A stretch of 64,000 nt of DNA from Saksenaea vasiformis B4078. Its lineage: Eukaryota; Mucoromycota; Mucoromycetes; Mucorales; Saksenaeaceae. Location of the stretch: contig JNDT01001541.1 in assembly GCA_000697055.1 (NCBI GenBank), positions 1-64,000 of the forward strand, written 5' to 3'. Under the pieces are notes generated by a model, which was given only the letters and a program-made list of their open reading frames with translations, was not told the origin of the DNA and ran no database searches. The stretch's first letter is position 1; each line of letters opens with the position of its first letter. Below, piece after piece: positions 20,840 through 34,800 of this stretch. Made by a program: the position numbers and the translations under genes.

Positions 20840-23800
20840 CCCATAGGCGGCCAATCATGTTTAAGTACTGCATTTCTTTTTGAACCTGCACACGTCGTTT
20901 TGTTAGTTTTAACGCGTCTTTCTATTCTCGACTGGGTTGCAGAAACGGTAGATCAAATTTCATTGTAGAGAGAAGAGATGTCATCCTTCATTTTTTATAC
21001 GAACGGACTACTTGTCTAAATTACGTCTGATAGGTAATAAAGTACGAAGTAATCGGAAATAGTGGCGTTATTGTTGTCGGTGGTGCAATGAGCCTCAACA
21101 GGAGAACGGTGAGAGTGTCAAGGATCTCATTGCCATCGAATCAATTGTTGTAAACTAAAGACGCGTTTAATAATTAAGATCTCGCTCCCAATGTCTAAAG
21201 AACGGGAGCCAGGATAATGTTCTTAAATCGTTCTTCTGAAAAAATAAAGCTTAGTCTCACGTACTCTCGTATTGCCCGACTAAAGTAATAACACACCGGT
21301 ATCCGAATTTGGAGGTAAGTAGTAAGGAAACAAGAGATCGTCGTCTCTATTTCGTTGCGTCTATTCTTTTTGTTGAATTTATCCATCATGATCTGGCGTT
21401 GACACAAAATTCCTGCGGGTATTTATCTACAGGTATCGTATCTCCAAAAAGTTTTCAGCCTCTTTGTTTTACTTCTGCTCACATACGATGTTGTTTCCTT
21501 CTCCTGTACCAATAGAATCAATCACCATCCTGCCTGTGACAGATTATTCGATATTATTTCATACACCGTATCGTTGGCATAACGGTAGGTCGTTACAATT
21601 TTCACAACAGCTTTTGCGTCCAGGAAGGAATCAAATTTGCACCGAGAAGAGCAAAATATCCGTTACGGATGTATCGTTTATTACAAGATGTATAAACCCA
21701 AACGACACGCTGCGACTCCATACGTGAATGCGGTTCTCTTGGATTAACGGCGTATGAAAGATTTAACAAGTCTGGCAATAATGCTTCGAGGGGTTCCTTG
21801 ATAAGCACTCCAGTAACATCTGCTTTAGATATCTTTAGGTACGATAAATCGAAAGTGTCTAAGCTGCCATCTCAATCGAGCTTTCATGCACTCTTCGTTG
21901 AGAAGACACCTTATGCCATTTTTTAATTACGTAATGTGAGCGTGCCGTTAATTTTCCGATCGCATTGCATAAATAGTCAATGTGACACAGATCCACAAGA
22001 AAATGATCGATCAAGACCGCACATAGCTCAAGTAATCGCATGGAACGGTACGTTACAAACACTCTAGAAAACAAAATATACCAAACAACAGACACAAACA
22101 CACTTCCGAATCCGTTTCCCTATTATAACCAATTACCATTAAGACAGGCAGTAAGAAAATACTGAAGAAAGACTAAGTTACTTACCATAAGAAAAACGTA
22201 CTGCGAGCAACTACCGGAAAGCGCAACGTAAGTACGGTTACATTCATCTGCTTTTACAATCGCAATTCCATTGCATTCGAGTAAATGGTAGGACTAAGTG
22301 ACATTCGAATAAGTTAATGCCTTTTGCAACAAACATTCGATATGAGAGATTACTTCAATACGTGCACCTGTTTCTGTCTCCTTTGTAAGCAGTGCATTAT
22401 CTTGGGGAGTGACATAACGCGCTAGGGTCGATTTCTCAAGAGGCCTTTAAAAAGGCTGTTTTTTTTCCTTTTCCTTTCCTTTTCTCTTTCGTTTATATCT
22501 CTCTTTTGGTAAGCCTTTCTTCTCTTCTTTATATTTCTTCTTGTACTCAGCGTTGGAGGCCAACATCATCGTTATGCGTTCTTGTTGTTCTGACCAGACA
22601 TACAAGACGTTGCAAAGAGCTGGCCACTCTTTGCTGATGACGCCGATAAAAGAGTTTTTTTATATTTCTTTTCTTCTCTCTCTTTTTTTCTTCTTAACCT
22701 TTTATTATTGTTACTGCTTTCGCCTTTTTGCTATTTTCTTATTCGCAACAAAACCGTTTTTTATACGTTACTTTAGTTTCCGGAACACGCATATCTCGCG
22801 TTTTTGACGCGTTTCTATTTATTTCAACAAGGTCTGCTTTAGGAATCGTTCGATCAGTTAGTCTTTGCCAATTGACTCCCATTTCAGATCTCGACATGCT
22901 CTTTCGAGAGTACAGTCTCTATTTACTAGTCGGGCTCTGAACCTTCCGCCTTTGGTCGAGCTCAGTACCATTCATTTGATCCTTCCCATTCATTCGCATA
23001 TTAACTACAATTCCTTACGGACATTACACCATTCAGTTTTGCGTCGGTGTCATGCAAGAACACAAATGCCGATCAATCAGGTACGCTTTTAGCATTGTTT
23101 GTTTCACAAAGTGTGACCCGGCTATTATAGTTTCCCGCTCCGGGGCAGGGACCATAAACGGACCTCATCTAAGTTGGAGTTACGGCGCAGATCAACCTTC
23201 CTTTCGATTCCGGGATGATCCCCTACAGAGATTGGTGCCATATTCCCGCATAGTCTAGTCAGTATTCCTCGACTGGCCTTCCTCTTCAAAGGTATGGTTA
23301 TTGCGTTTGTTATTTTTCTTTTTACTAATTACTTTGAATAGACCTTATGCTACGGGTTACGGTATGGTGGGTAGATAACAACCCGCCATTCGTATCCATG
23401 CTTTCTTTTATAGAGGCTCAGGAAAGTTAGACTATGCAAACCAAGACCGAGGCTTGACACCATATGCATCGCTGGTCCCTCGATTGGTCGCCGTCCGGTA
23501 ACTAGCTTGCTAGTTGCCGTGCCAAACCTCAAAGTCGTCCCTAAGGACTTCGGTCCTTTTGGCTCATGGGTTTCTGAAGGAGGAGGAAACTTATCAGTAG
23601 ATAACTTCGGTTATTTGGCGCATCGTCGTAGGATTTGATGATTCCGGTCCCGAGATGACTCTACATGGCCTTGAGGCGATCTTTTTTTTCTGGGATTTCG
23701 CGTGTCCATCAGATCGTCGTGCTCCTTTGGGTTGGGTAACGGCTTCCAAGGTTTATTCCTGGACTAGAGATTCGCCTGGCTGGTTCTCAACTTTATGGAG

Positions 23801-26058
23801 TTGGTCAAAACGCGGGCATGTTATGTTCCCAAGGAGTTATCCTTAAATTACATGATAGCGTGCGTTCCTAGGGCAGTTGGTCTTCGGGTTGATTGTTCTT
23901 TGGGTTAAGCATCTTGCTTGGCTGGTTATATCTTCATTGGGCTAGCCTGCGCACGTCTCAAGACTTCGGTCTCGTGGGGATGGTAGGTTCTCAGAGATGA
24001 TTCTTTGAAATACCTCCGTTTTAGCTGGCTTTGCCTTGAAAGTCAGTTAACGTATGCTCCTGTGGGTCCGGTCTACAGGGTCAGACTGGTTCTAGGCGCT
24101 GAATCATCTGGATAGCTTTCACTCCGGTGTGTTGGCCGACATGCACTTTAGAGCTTGACGTATGATTAGTTGGGTGTATGCTCTTCTGGTTGTGCGCTCC
24201 TGGTTCGAACTGTTTGCATGACGCCAGAGATTCATTTCTAAAGTTCGTGCACAACCGCTGGCTCTTGAGGTAAGAGTTGGCAAACTCCGACACGGTCCTG
24301 ATGGCATTTGCCTGTTGGGCTGGGCGACGTCCATCTTGGTTCAGTCGGTGTACGGTTCTGGCTTTGTGGGGGCCATTCCGGAAGTGGGCTGAATCTCGCC
24401 AACGATCAACCCATGGGTTCCCGATGCATCCCTGTCACGGCTATGGGATGATGCCGCGGTATCGAATGAATCGTTTGACGAACGAGTTCAGCAAGACCGA
24501 TAAAAAGGAGAACAACAGCGCGAACGACAAAACTAACAACAAAACGAACAACGAGGCGAACGGCGAGGCGAATAAACGTGGCGGGCAAGCGAGGCAAATA
24601 AGCGAGGCAAATAAGCGAGGCAAATAAGCGAGGCGAACAACGAGATGAGCAAAGGAGTGTACCGGGAAAAAGGGAGGAGGATGCCACACTACTAGCATCG
24701 ACCACAGTACGTACATTATATTTGGTTCTATTTACGTAAGATATAGTACGGTTGTAGGAAAAAGAGGTGTTTCACTCGATTTTTGGTCTACGTTCGACAT
24801 CACTCCAACACTTCTAGCCTTGGCGACCTGTCACAGTTGCTATTTCTTCTCTTCCCCCAAAAAAGGAAACTGACGAACACAACGAACAAGGACAGGAAGA
24901 AGAATGCAAGCGGACCATATTACGAAGCAATAGGTAAAAAGGAAATGGAAAAGAGAAAACTGCATGGTTGCAGCTAGGTAATGGGAAAATAGACAAGTGG
25001 ACATCAGCCAGTCGGCATTGACCCGATCCTCCCCCTGCCGATGGACAGAAACAGACAGAGACGGTTAATTATCTCACGGACTAAGCACGTAATCTTATAC
25101 GTCTTCAATCAGTCAACAGTTCGCTCTTACTCCAACGACTGGATCGATAGGCTTTGGCAATGGTCATTCACTTTGCGTAAACTAGTTCTTTTGCGGCCAT
25201 GCAGTGCTAACATATCTATGCCGTTTGCTTCCATGTCCAAAAAAGGGACAGCACGGGTTGTACACTCGTAGCTAAGATGTACCGGCATTATCGATCAACG
25301 AACGCACAGTAAATGATTTGACTGTTATTAAGGCAGTTTCCTAGATACTTCTCTCGACGTATCTTCATTTCCTAGTCTGTGCTTGCATAAACGTGTAATA
25401 ATGCAGGAAAAGCTTGAGGCAGAACACAAAGTTTAATGTGAAAAGAGGGCTGAGATGCTGGTACCACATATGCGTGAGGCTGGGGCTGAAAGCGTTCAGA
25501 AAATTAATGTACCGTTCCATGCGCTAAGCTTTGTGCGACAAACCTTCCCTAAAACTTTTCACGCCAGCATGCAACGGTGGGGCTGTGTCCTGGGAGATTG
25601 AGGTTATCATGAGTAATGCTACCCAGGAACTTCTCATATAATTTATTCACATGTGGACAATGGCTTGTAGTTCTTTAGTTGGCTATACGGTATTGTACGA
25701 CAGCTCGGTGGTTTCCAATTTAACGCTTAATTAAGGGACACGATGTATATATTCCAGAATTGGGCAAACAGCAAGCTGGAAACCAAAATAGAAGAGATGA
25801 TGTAACAAGGTCAATCCAAATTTAGACTGGCAGAGGAGTTTTTTTCGTGTTTTATCATAAACTAAGTCTTTTATCAACAACTGATTTCGAACTGAAGAAC
25901 TTTGAGGATAAAAGTTTGCTCGTCCGCTTTGTGTAAAAGAAATCGAAGAATGTGCATCATAGGTTAGCCGTCCTTATCAAAACAGATGACTAACCCTTTG
26001 CCTCCCTTTCTTTCATTATTATTACGGCTCACCCCCTTGCCTCTTGCTTGAATTACTT
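20840..26058. other. Intergenic, no gene recognised
   Basis: About 5.2 kb with only short, unremarkable frames. From about 22.5 to 24.5 kb base composition is less AT-rich than the repeat island and long stretches have few stops on the plus strand, but I found no motif of a known element or gene. A 14-bp palindrome GCCTTTAAAAAGGC followed by a T run occurs near 22445. A 13-bp minisatellite (GCGAGGCAAATAA, about four units) lies at 24593-24645. Confidence 0.45.
24593..24645. repeat. 13-bp minisatellite
   Basis: About four adjacent copies of GCGAGGCAAATAA, the last one diverged. Confidence 0.75.
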
Positions 26059-28797
26059 ATGATTCGCGCAATTGCAGGTTTTTACCTAGCCCTATTGCTC
26101 GCCGCGTGTAGTTGCGTACATGCGAAGCAATCTAATCATAGCGCTACCAACACCTCTTGGTTCAACATGTTTAATCCTACCTATGATAACTTGTTGCCTG
26201 CTACATTTCAACGGATTTCTCATCCTTTCCCTCCTGTATTTGCGGATCAGCAATTTCATAGAGCGGTGCCAACAAACTCATGGATGAGCAACTTGTTTTA
26301 TCCGAGCACATCTAACCTTGCCCCAACTACACCTGATCCTTATATCCTACGTGTACTAGACGATCAGGGTGGGATTCCAGGACTTTCTATCACACAACCG
26401 TCGAAAAAGGTCCGTCCTTTTTTTTTTCAGAATTTCGTTGTCTGACTAAGTCATGGCTTAGGTTTACGGATCGTATCCTCCTGAGAATGATATTCCCTAT
26501 ACGGAAACAGCCTTTATGATCAACGGTGTCGTCGTTGATCTCCGTATGACTGCTGTGGAATGGTCTGCAAATCGCCCTAAACCGCTTGTCACGTACTGGG
26601 ATCACCTTGCTACTACACTCAGGCTATCAGCGCGTCCAGACCAAACAGTGGAGTTTCCCATCGCACGCGGCATGTCCTACGTTACTGGAGTCTACAAAAA
26701 TATCACTCCGCAGTTCTATACACAGCATGCGATCATTTTCATTCAAGCGGATAATGTGCATGGCGATCAATACACTGGGTTTAAATTTAAGATTTCCTTT
26801 AATGATTCCCCTACCAGTACCTATTTAATCTACGCTCTCGGTGACAGTCCGTTGACATTAGTGAAACGCAATAACTCTAACCTTGTTGGAACACGCCCAT
26901 ACAATGGCGCTATCAGGGTAACAAAACTACCGGCACCAGAAAACGAAGCTTTGCTGGATACCCATCGGTCTGTCTGGGCAACAGGAGGTGATATCGTACC
27001 AGATACAAAATCCAGCAACCGGTATAAGTCTCTAAAGAGTATTACAACGCATGACTAAGCAACCTAGTTAGCTCAGATGCCGGATATTCGATCCAATGGC
27101 ATACAACTGGCGGCGACAGTAGCCAGCTTCTCACCTATGCATATCCACATCACCTTCGGACGCTCGATCCCAGTAATCAACGCACACCGCTTACCCTGGA
27201 GTCTGCTACAAAGGGGTCAATGATTGCTGTTCTGGGCAACAAATGGACCTTGCACGAGGATAGCGCAATCAAGGCTGGATGGCTTCCAATAAACGCCAAA
27301 CCTGAAAAGACCACACGCAATGAAATCCTGGCAGCCCTTGAGAAAGATGTCGCATTAGATTACAACGCAGAGACTAACAAACCAGACAATTATTTCTCTG
27401 GAAAAGGCCTTCAGAAATTTGCAATGATCGCACTCATCTTGAACAAATCTGACCAAACCGAACTACGCAACCCTGAGTTGGCTAAAACCTCTCTAGACAA
27501 GTTAAAAACTGCCTTCACGCTGTTCTTAGACAACAAACAGCAGGATCCGTTTCTTTACGACAACATATATCGCGGTATCGTAGCAAGAGCTGGCTTACCT
27601 AAATCATTGGGAGGCACGGGCGACATATATGCCGAGTTTGGTCATACTTATTACAATGATCATCATTACCATCAAGGTTATTTGATAGTCACAGGTAAGA
27701 AAAGGAACAAATGCAAATCGTATTTATGCAAGTAAAACGTGAAAAGCTGCTGTGATCCATCATCTGGATCCATCATGGAGAGCAAATGATATAAGACGCT
27801 ACACTGAAGTACTGATACGCGACGTGAACAACCCTGTACAAGATGACCCATATTTCGCCCAGTTTCGAAGCTGGGACTGGTTTGCCGGTCATACTTGGGC
27901 AGGAGGTATTAAGGTGAACGGTGCCTTGGATGGCCGTGACCAGGAATCCGTGCCGGAGGTAAGTCTTTAATGTATTTGTCAAGTGCGGTAATCGAACCTT
28001 AACAAATAATTAGTCCATTAACTTTTATTGGGGGCTTAAACTCTGGGCATTAGCAACCAATAATATTGAATTGGAAAGACTTGCTTCATTACAACTAACT
28101 ATTAGTAAACGAACAACGTACGAATACTTTTGGATGTTAGATGACAACAAGAACCGACCTGCTAGTATGGTAAAAAACAAGGTGATCGGTATCTTTTTCG
28201 AGACCAAGACAGATTATGTGAGTAATGTAGAAAGCTTGTTTTCAATATTGATTTCAAACCTATATCCAGACAACCTATTTTGGAAGGTTCCTTGAGTTTA
28301 TTCATGGGATCCAACAGTTACCAATGACACCAGCTCTAGTAGATGATATCCGCACGCCGCAGTTTGTAAATGACCGAGAGAACGTGCAATAGCGGATGCT
28401 GATTTTCTCATGTAGGTTGCCGAAGAATGGTACCAAAAATTAGCTCCAGTTGCCCCAACTTTGAAGACGCCTTGGGCTGGAGTACTTTATCTCAATTATG
28501 CTCTGATTAATCCAGCTGCAGCATACCGAAAGCTGAGGAAGGTCGAAGTGGATGACGGCCAAACACGATCATACTCGCTGTACCTTGCTGCGACAAGACC
28601 AAACTTTTACAGGCAATGTAAGATTTTTTTTAATCGGAAAAAAGCGCTCACACTTGCACAATGTAGCATTGTCCAAGTCCGTTCAACAGCAGCTTGGCAA
28701 CGTCAGCTTGTTTGATCTCCGTCGATCTATCGCTCGCGGAGTACGCCGATGGTCAACACTAAACTCGGGCCATGATGACCGTTATAATGGTTATTAA
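26059..28797 (+). CDS. Secreted endo-1,3-beta-glucanase, glycoside hydrolase family 81
   Basis: GH81 enzymes cut beta-1,3-glucan, usually in cell-wall remodelling or separation. Eight exons join in phase: 26059-26409, 26462-26987, 27068-27694, 27747-27958, 28014-28217, 28270-28365, 28416-28617 and 28667-28797, giving 782 residues, a normal length. The first 22 or so residues ([20 protein letters not shown]) form a signal peptide. The family N-terminal block [13 protein letters not shown] is present. [11 protein letters not shown] (Asp about 490) and DQESVPE|SINFYWG (Glu 568 and 572) are the conserved active-site region. The intron ending at 27067 has a clear branch site (GACTAAG). The last exon is less typical of the family. 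The gene converges with the receptor kinase, with 85 bp between stop codons. No binding module or GPI signal is seen. Confidence 0.93.
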
Positions 28798-28882
28798 TCA
28801 GCATCTAATTTAACAAATATATTTCTTTTTATTTCCCCAAAGATTCTATGTTCTATGTTCTTTCCTCATATATTGGATCTAT

Positions 28883-31800
28883 TCAATTTGTCATTTCAGT
28901 TTCGATTTGTTCCGTATATTTGCGGATGGCTGCTTCGAGCTCTTTCTTGAGCACAGGCTTACTGATGTAACCGTTCATGCCTATGGAATGAAGGTTACTT
29001 TTACACAACACGTCGTGTTGTCAATTTTCTGACATTACCTGCTTCAATGCATTTCTCACGGTCGCCCGGCATGACACATGCTGTCATGGCTATAATGTAG
29101 GGGCGCGTAGAGGATTGTGCTAGATCCTTGCGAATTTTTTCTGCTGCCTCAAGTCCATTCATTTCTGGCATCCAAACGTCCATAAAAACCAAGTCAAAAG
29201 TTTTGCCTTCTGTGCAAGCATTTGCCAGAATATCACATGCTTTCTTTCCATCCTGAGCAACCGTTGGTTTGCTACCCAGTATCTGCTCTAGCATGCGCGA
29301 AAATACTTTTTGGTTGACCGGGTTATCATCTACGAGTAAACTCTTGAGTTTCAAATTTGTCAGAGATGCATAATCTGTTTTCTTGCAAGACGACCGGCGT
29401 TCGCATTGTGGTTCCGTAATGGCGATCTTAGTGGTGAGTTGATGCAGTATCCGGAACAAATGTGTGTTTTTGAACGGTTTTATAAGGCTAACAGTGGAAG
29501 TAACACCGATAACGTCGTCAGAATTGCTTGTCAGGGCAGAGTCGTGCCTTTTAGCAGATGATCTTTGGAGACGACTATCCTTGATACAAAGAATTGGCAT
29601 CGTCAAACAGAAACGTGATTTCAGTTCGTCCAGCACACTTTCACTAGAGGTAGGTTCATTTCCAAGTTCCTGGACAATTTCAAGATCAAGATCGATGATC
29701 AGCAACGATATTGTCTGTAGATTAGTTTTAATGTAATCCACAGCATCAACAAAGTTGTACGCGTGCATTTCGACACCGGCAGTGGTTAGGATACTAATCC
29801 ATGCTTCGTGAAGACATGGTTTTTCACTGATGACAAGAACATCTGTACATTCGTTTGCCAATTCCTGCAACTGATATTGCTCTCCATATGTAGGACTATT
29901 TGACTGTACTTCAAGCATCATGCGACAATAAAACGTTGACCCTCGCCCAACTTCCGATTCAACCCACTGGAAATGATTAGTATTGGCTTGGCATCTTGTA
30001 TCGTTACCATATCACCACCCATCATACGGCACAACATCCTACTAATCGCTAAACCGAGCCCTGTAGAACTACGGTAAACAACTAGCCATTATTGCAGCAG
30101 ACTCACCTGTACCACCAAAGTTACGTGATGTAGACGCATCGTATACTTGCGAAAATGATTTGAAAAGCTGCTTTATCTTGTTATGCGGAATCCCAATCCC
30201 AGTGTCCGTAACAGAAATAGCAAACGTAACGAAGTCTTTGGCATCACCCATGTCGATGTAGCATTGTGCATCACTGTCGTCGTCTTCTTTCTTGGAAAAG
30301 AAGGCATCGGGGGTTTCCGTGCTTACATAGATCGAAACATATCCATCGCTGGTGAACTTAATTGCATTTGAAAGCCTAAGCTGGAGCATAAGTTTTAGCC
30401 ATATCAATGCCGCAACTTTTACAAGTTAAGTAATATTTGCCGTAGCCGCACTAGGTCCCCATATACATGAATTGGAACATTCCTATCAATATGATACCAA
30501 AGTGCGATGTCTTTGCTAAGATAATTCGATGATAGAAGGCTCATAGCACTTTCGACTGCAAATGTCTGAGGCATGCGTCAGATTAGTCCGTATTTCCGTT
30601 TTTCTTCCACTCACCATATCGAACTGACCCTTTTCCAAAGTAAATTTTCCGGATTCAATTTTAGAATAGTCCAAGATATCATCGATTAAAGCCATAAGAT
30701 GATTCCCTGTAAATCAGGCACAATTAACACGGGACTCCTAAATAGAAATACAAACCAGATGACTCTATCGTCTCCGCGCATTCGTAAAGATCGGGAGGCA
30801 GATCACTTTCCATAAGCATGCGAGACATGCCTATCACCGCGTTCATTGGTGTTCGGATTTCTAATAAAACGAGGAAGTACAAGTTATAATACCTAACCTT
30901 CTTGATAGATACTTGTATACCGTGCGACATATTTGCCAAAAAGTTCTGTTTAGAGGCTGCTGCTGCTTCTGCTACTTCTTTTGCTGCCTTTAGATCTAGC
31001 AAACGAGATCAGATATACACGTATGTATACTAGCAATATCCTTTTCATACAAACCTTTGAGTAATGCCTGAGTCCGGGTCTTTTCTTCCTCAAGTTCCAT
31101 CGTGCGTTGTTGTAAGTTCTCGGTGCGCTTCCTCACCAAGTTCTCCATATCATTCGCATATTTCTCCAGCTATGTACCAGAAAGCAAATAAAATGAATGA
31201 TTTCAATCCCTGCTTTCGTTCTTTCTACCATGATAGCCATATTGTCAACGACACAGTCAGATCCTACTGAGTATGGGTCCAATTCTTTGACTCTAGCCTA
31301 AAAGGAGAGACGTTAGCTAACCCTATTTCGCATAGCAGCTTACCGCTATAGTAGATATAGCTGGTCGTGACTCAGGGTTACGTCGCAAACACTCTAGTAT
31401 GATGGCGTTGATGCCATCAGAATACTCATCGTGACCCTGTGGTAAGGTTCGCGGATACAGATCCTCTTCACGGATTTGATTGAAGATACTTTCGCAGCTA
31501 AATCCTTGGACCTGTTGCTCGATATATGGCTTTTCACGAGTCAAAATCTCATTAATGATAATGCCAGTACTGATACAACCCAATGAGAAAGGAAACCGTA
31601 CAACATTTTAGCAAGCTACCTGTAAACGTTTGATGCTTTGGTGGGTAAGGAGAGATAAAATCCCAAGGGAGTGCACACGATCGACTCGGGAGCAGCCCAT
31701 AATAGCTTGTCGCTGGATTGGATTACCGAAGTACAGTCATCGTAAGGTATCTGATGTTCTCGTTTGGGAAGAGCAGAAAGCATAAGGGGATCCAATTGAG

Positions 31801-34800
31801 AGCGCCTCACGGCGTTCAAACCATAGTCCGTGATCTTGAGTTCCCACTTTCCAGATACCATACATGACGAAGAGGTCAATGATCCGTGAACTAAGAACCT
31901 GGACCGCTGCAAAAAGTCCATACCTATTATAAAATAGAAATACAAAGTATCAGCTTCGTCCCTGTGTATGTACTTAAAATACCATCAAGTAGGTCATGAA
32001 TGAGTGAGAACCGGAATATCCACGTTAGTTCAATATCTGTATTAGCCAAGACATCTGCTAATGTTCCTTTTGCGCAATGCTCTAACCAACGCCGTGTCAG
32101 TATGTTCTGCTGAAATTTCAGTAGATGTAACCTTCAACGACAAACGTGCGCTGCGGTTCAAAGCAAAGTCCAATGAACTCAGCCAGCTTCGGATGCCGTG
32201 CATCCTTCATCAATGCGATCTCTTTTCGCACCCCGTCATCGATACGAACACGTTTTTGGCCAATCTGTTTGATTAGGACAGGCAGGTTCCGGCTATTAAA
32301 AACAATGTCAATACACAAATACAGATAGAAGTGACAATCGCACGGTCGTACTGGATACCAAGCGCTTGCGTAAACCCTGCTGAATTGCTAGACCGATGTT
32401 GAGTTAGCTTTGTTAACATATATGGGTAATTTACATCATCCAGTCCTTGTCTCGAGTCTCCTTTTTTGCACATTCCACATCCACAGTATTCTTAAGAGAA
32501 AGTTTCGTATTGCTTATACTTCTGGAGAGAGATGCTAATGGTTTCTCAAATTGTTTCTCATTTAACGGCACAGATCCTGCAATGGATGGTTGTTCTGTCA
32601 AGCATTGCGTGAGATCGTCAAAGCTCAGCAGCCATGAATTATCCCCAAGGAGCGCAGCCGCTTTTCGGTTTCGGCGGATTTGCCATAGTTTCATTAACAC
32701 AAGTCCAGCAAAAAGTAAGCAACCTAGTGGAATAAATACCGCCATATAGATTTGTTTGGTTGCCCTTGATAGATTCTCTACAAACGCCATACATGTTGGA
32801 TTATGGCTATTTGCACCGTCGTCACAGTGCGAGCAAAATGAAGCACCTGGGAAAGCATAAGTCCCATCCTCGCAATGCTGGCAGGCTTGCTGATTTGGTT
32901 GTGACGAAAACATATTTTCAGGGCAATGTATGCACTGGATTGCTTTCCGAATACGCCCATTATCCGTGCAGAAATAGTCAGAGGCTAATTTATAGTAGTA
33001 CGTGCCTGACGGACATACGGACTGGATGCGTGATGCCGAAACCAATGCAGCTTCCCACGGATGATAGGATACAACCGATTTTGCAAGAAAGAGATTCAAC
33101 AGAGAAAGGAAACCTATAGCAAACATATTTGTGTACCTAAGTCGCTGTTAGCCTCCCAAGTTGTCGTAAAAAGTTATTTACCAAAACGCTCTGATACGGC
33201 CTTCTAAAAATGCTTGTACCTGATCGTAAAGATCACCCGACGTGTATAATGCAGTAGTATTCGTCATATAGCCTTTCAGCATGCGCTGAGGATTGAAAAA
33301 AGAATAAGTCAATCGGTAAATATCTATAGAAGGAAGTAGACGTTTCCTACAGTGTTGATGATACCAAACACATATTCCGAAAGTGTCACGTAAGCATCCG
33401 GTACGTAATTTTGCTTTTCAAGTGAAGCTATAATGTTTCGAAATTCGTGATCCATGGCTTCTGATGTGGAAGGACTTATCGTGTGAATGACAAGATCGCG
33501 GTCGGGTACATGGCCTTGCATGTTATCATGAAGAGACGAATAAAAAATATCACAGAAATCTACCATCGTTCGATGTGTGTGCTCAGATATACATATCGGT
33601 GAAACCGCCTTATCCACCGCTACTGCCTGTGCCACCGATTTGGCTAATGATGTTTTGTCCATCGTAATATTAACCGTAGTCCTGATTTAACAGCGTCAGC
33701 ATTATATGAATAAACACTACAGATTGACCCACCGTTCATTCGGTCCCAGCTCTTCAAAAAATGCCCCTGTCGGTTCAGCAGGTAAGCTTGTAATGTTGCT
33801 AACAGAAGAACGATATTGTATCCTCTCCAAATCACCAGATTCAAAGAAGATCCCATTTGCACCTTGTTCTGCGTAAGATATCAACCCAGTTCGAAACCCT
33901 TTTTGAAACAGCATTAACTAATCAGGAGCAGCCCACGTTTATGTTCTTACCTACCGAAGATTGGGTTGCCTAATGATAAAAAGGATCACTCAGTATAATG
34001 TCCATCCACGTCTCTTATGGCTTTTTACCTCGGCCTGGTTGAGAACGGTCCAGTTCAGTTTGTGAGCAAAATCATGTGCCCCTGCCATGAGTGCTGCGTT
34101 GTATGTGTCACCTCGCGCATTTGAGACAACAGCGCTAATATAAGTGGATGTGGATCGGAGAGGGACCAGTTTTGATTTTTCATTCTGAATCGTTGTCAGT
34201 AAGGTTTCGTTTGTGACCAGTATAGGTCCAGTCTTGACAGTTTGGTTGACAAAGACATCATAGCCTGATAGCAACTGATAAAATGATAAATACTAAATCG
34301 GCCGCTGACTCGAAGGAGTTTACCCGGAGATACATGTAAAAAACTGGCAGGGCTGTTTGATAATATGGGAGTTGAGATATTGCGATGGTGTCACCGTGTT
34401 CGTGGAACAGTTTTACCATGTTGTTACTGCCGATATCAAACATGGAAACACCCACACGACGGTGGTTATCCGTACGTTTGATAGCAAGCACAGCGTCGCT
34501 AACGATATCAGATGTTATCTGTCCAACTATGAGAAATAAGTCACGCATTGTGAGCTATTTTCTGTTACCGAGCCTCCTAACGCGATGATGGAGTCGAAAG
34601 AGTTATTTGCTAGAAAAGCGTCGCGAATCTCCGCTATAGGTTGGGCAAACGCCCCGTAGTCTGGAAGCGACAAAACAAAGGGGTTGTGTTGCAGGGCTTG
34701 CTGGATACCTGAGAGTCTTTTTTGGCAGCTCATATCATCTAATCCAGGTACCTGCACCGCGAGTGGACGGGAGTAACCTCGCCTTTTCAGTTCCTGCCCA

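Noticed and set aside
24188..24212. A second tRNA gene (GGTTCGAAC box)
   Set aside because: There is no A box or acceptor stem at the right distance.
22400..24700. A decayed DIRS- or Ty3-type element
   Set aside because: Composition and few stops suggested it, but no reverse transcriptase, RNase H or recombinase motif could be read on either strand.
26410..26461. Reading through the first intron of the glucanase gene
   Set aside because: The frame stops in it, while splicing restores the family sequence [18 protein letters not shown]; the donor GTCCGT is unusual but acceptable.
29001..29921. A stand-alone response-regulator gene
   Set aside because: The frame joins in phase to HATPase exons upstream and to a short C-terminal exon (28980-28883), so it is part of the receptor kinase.
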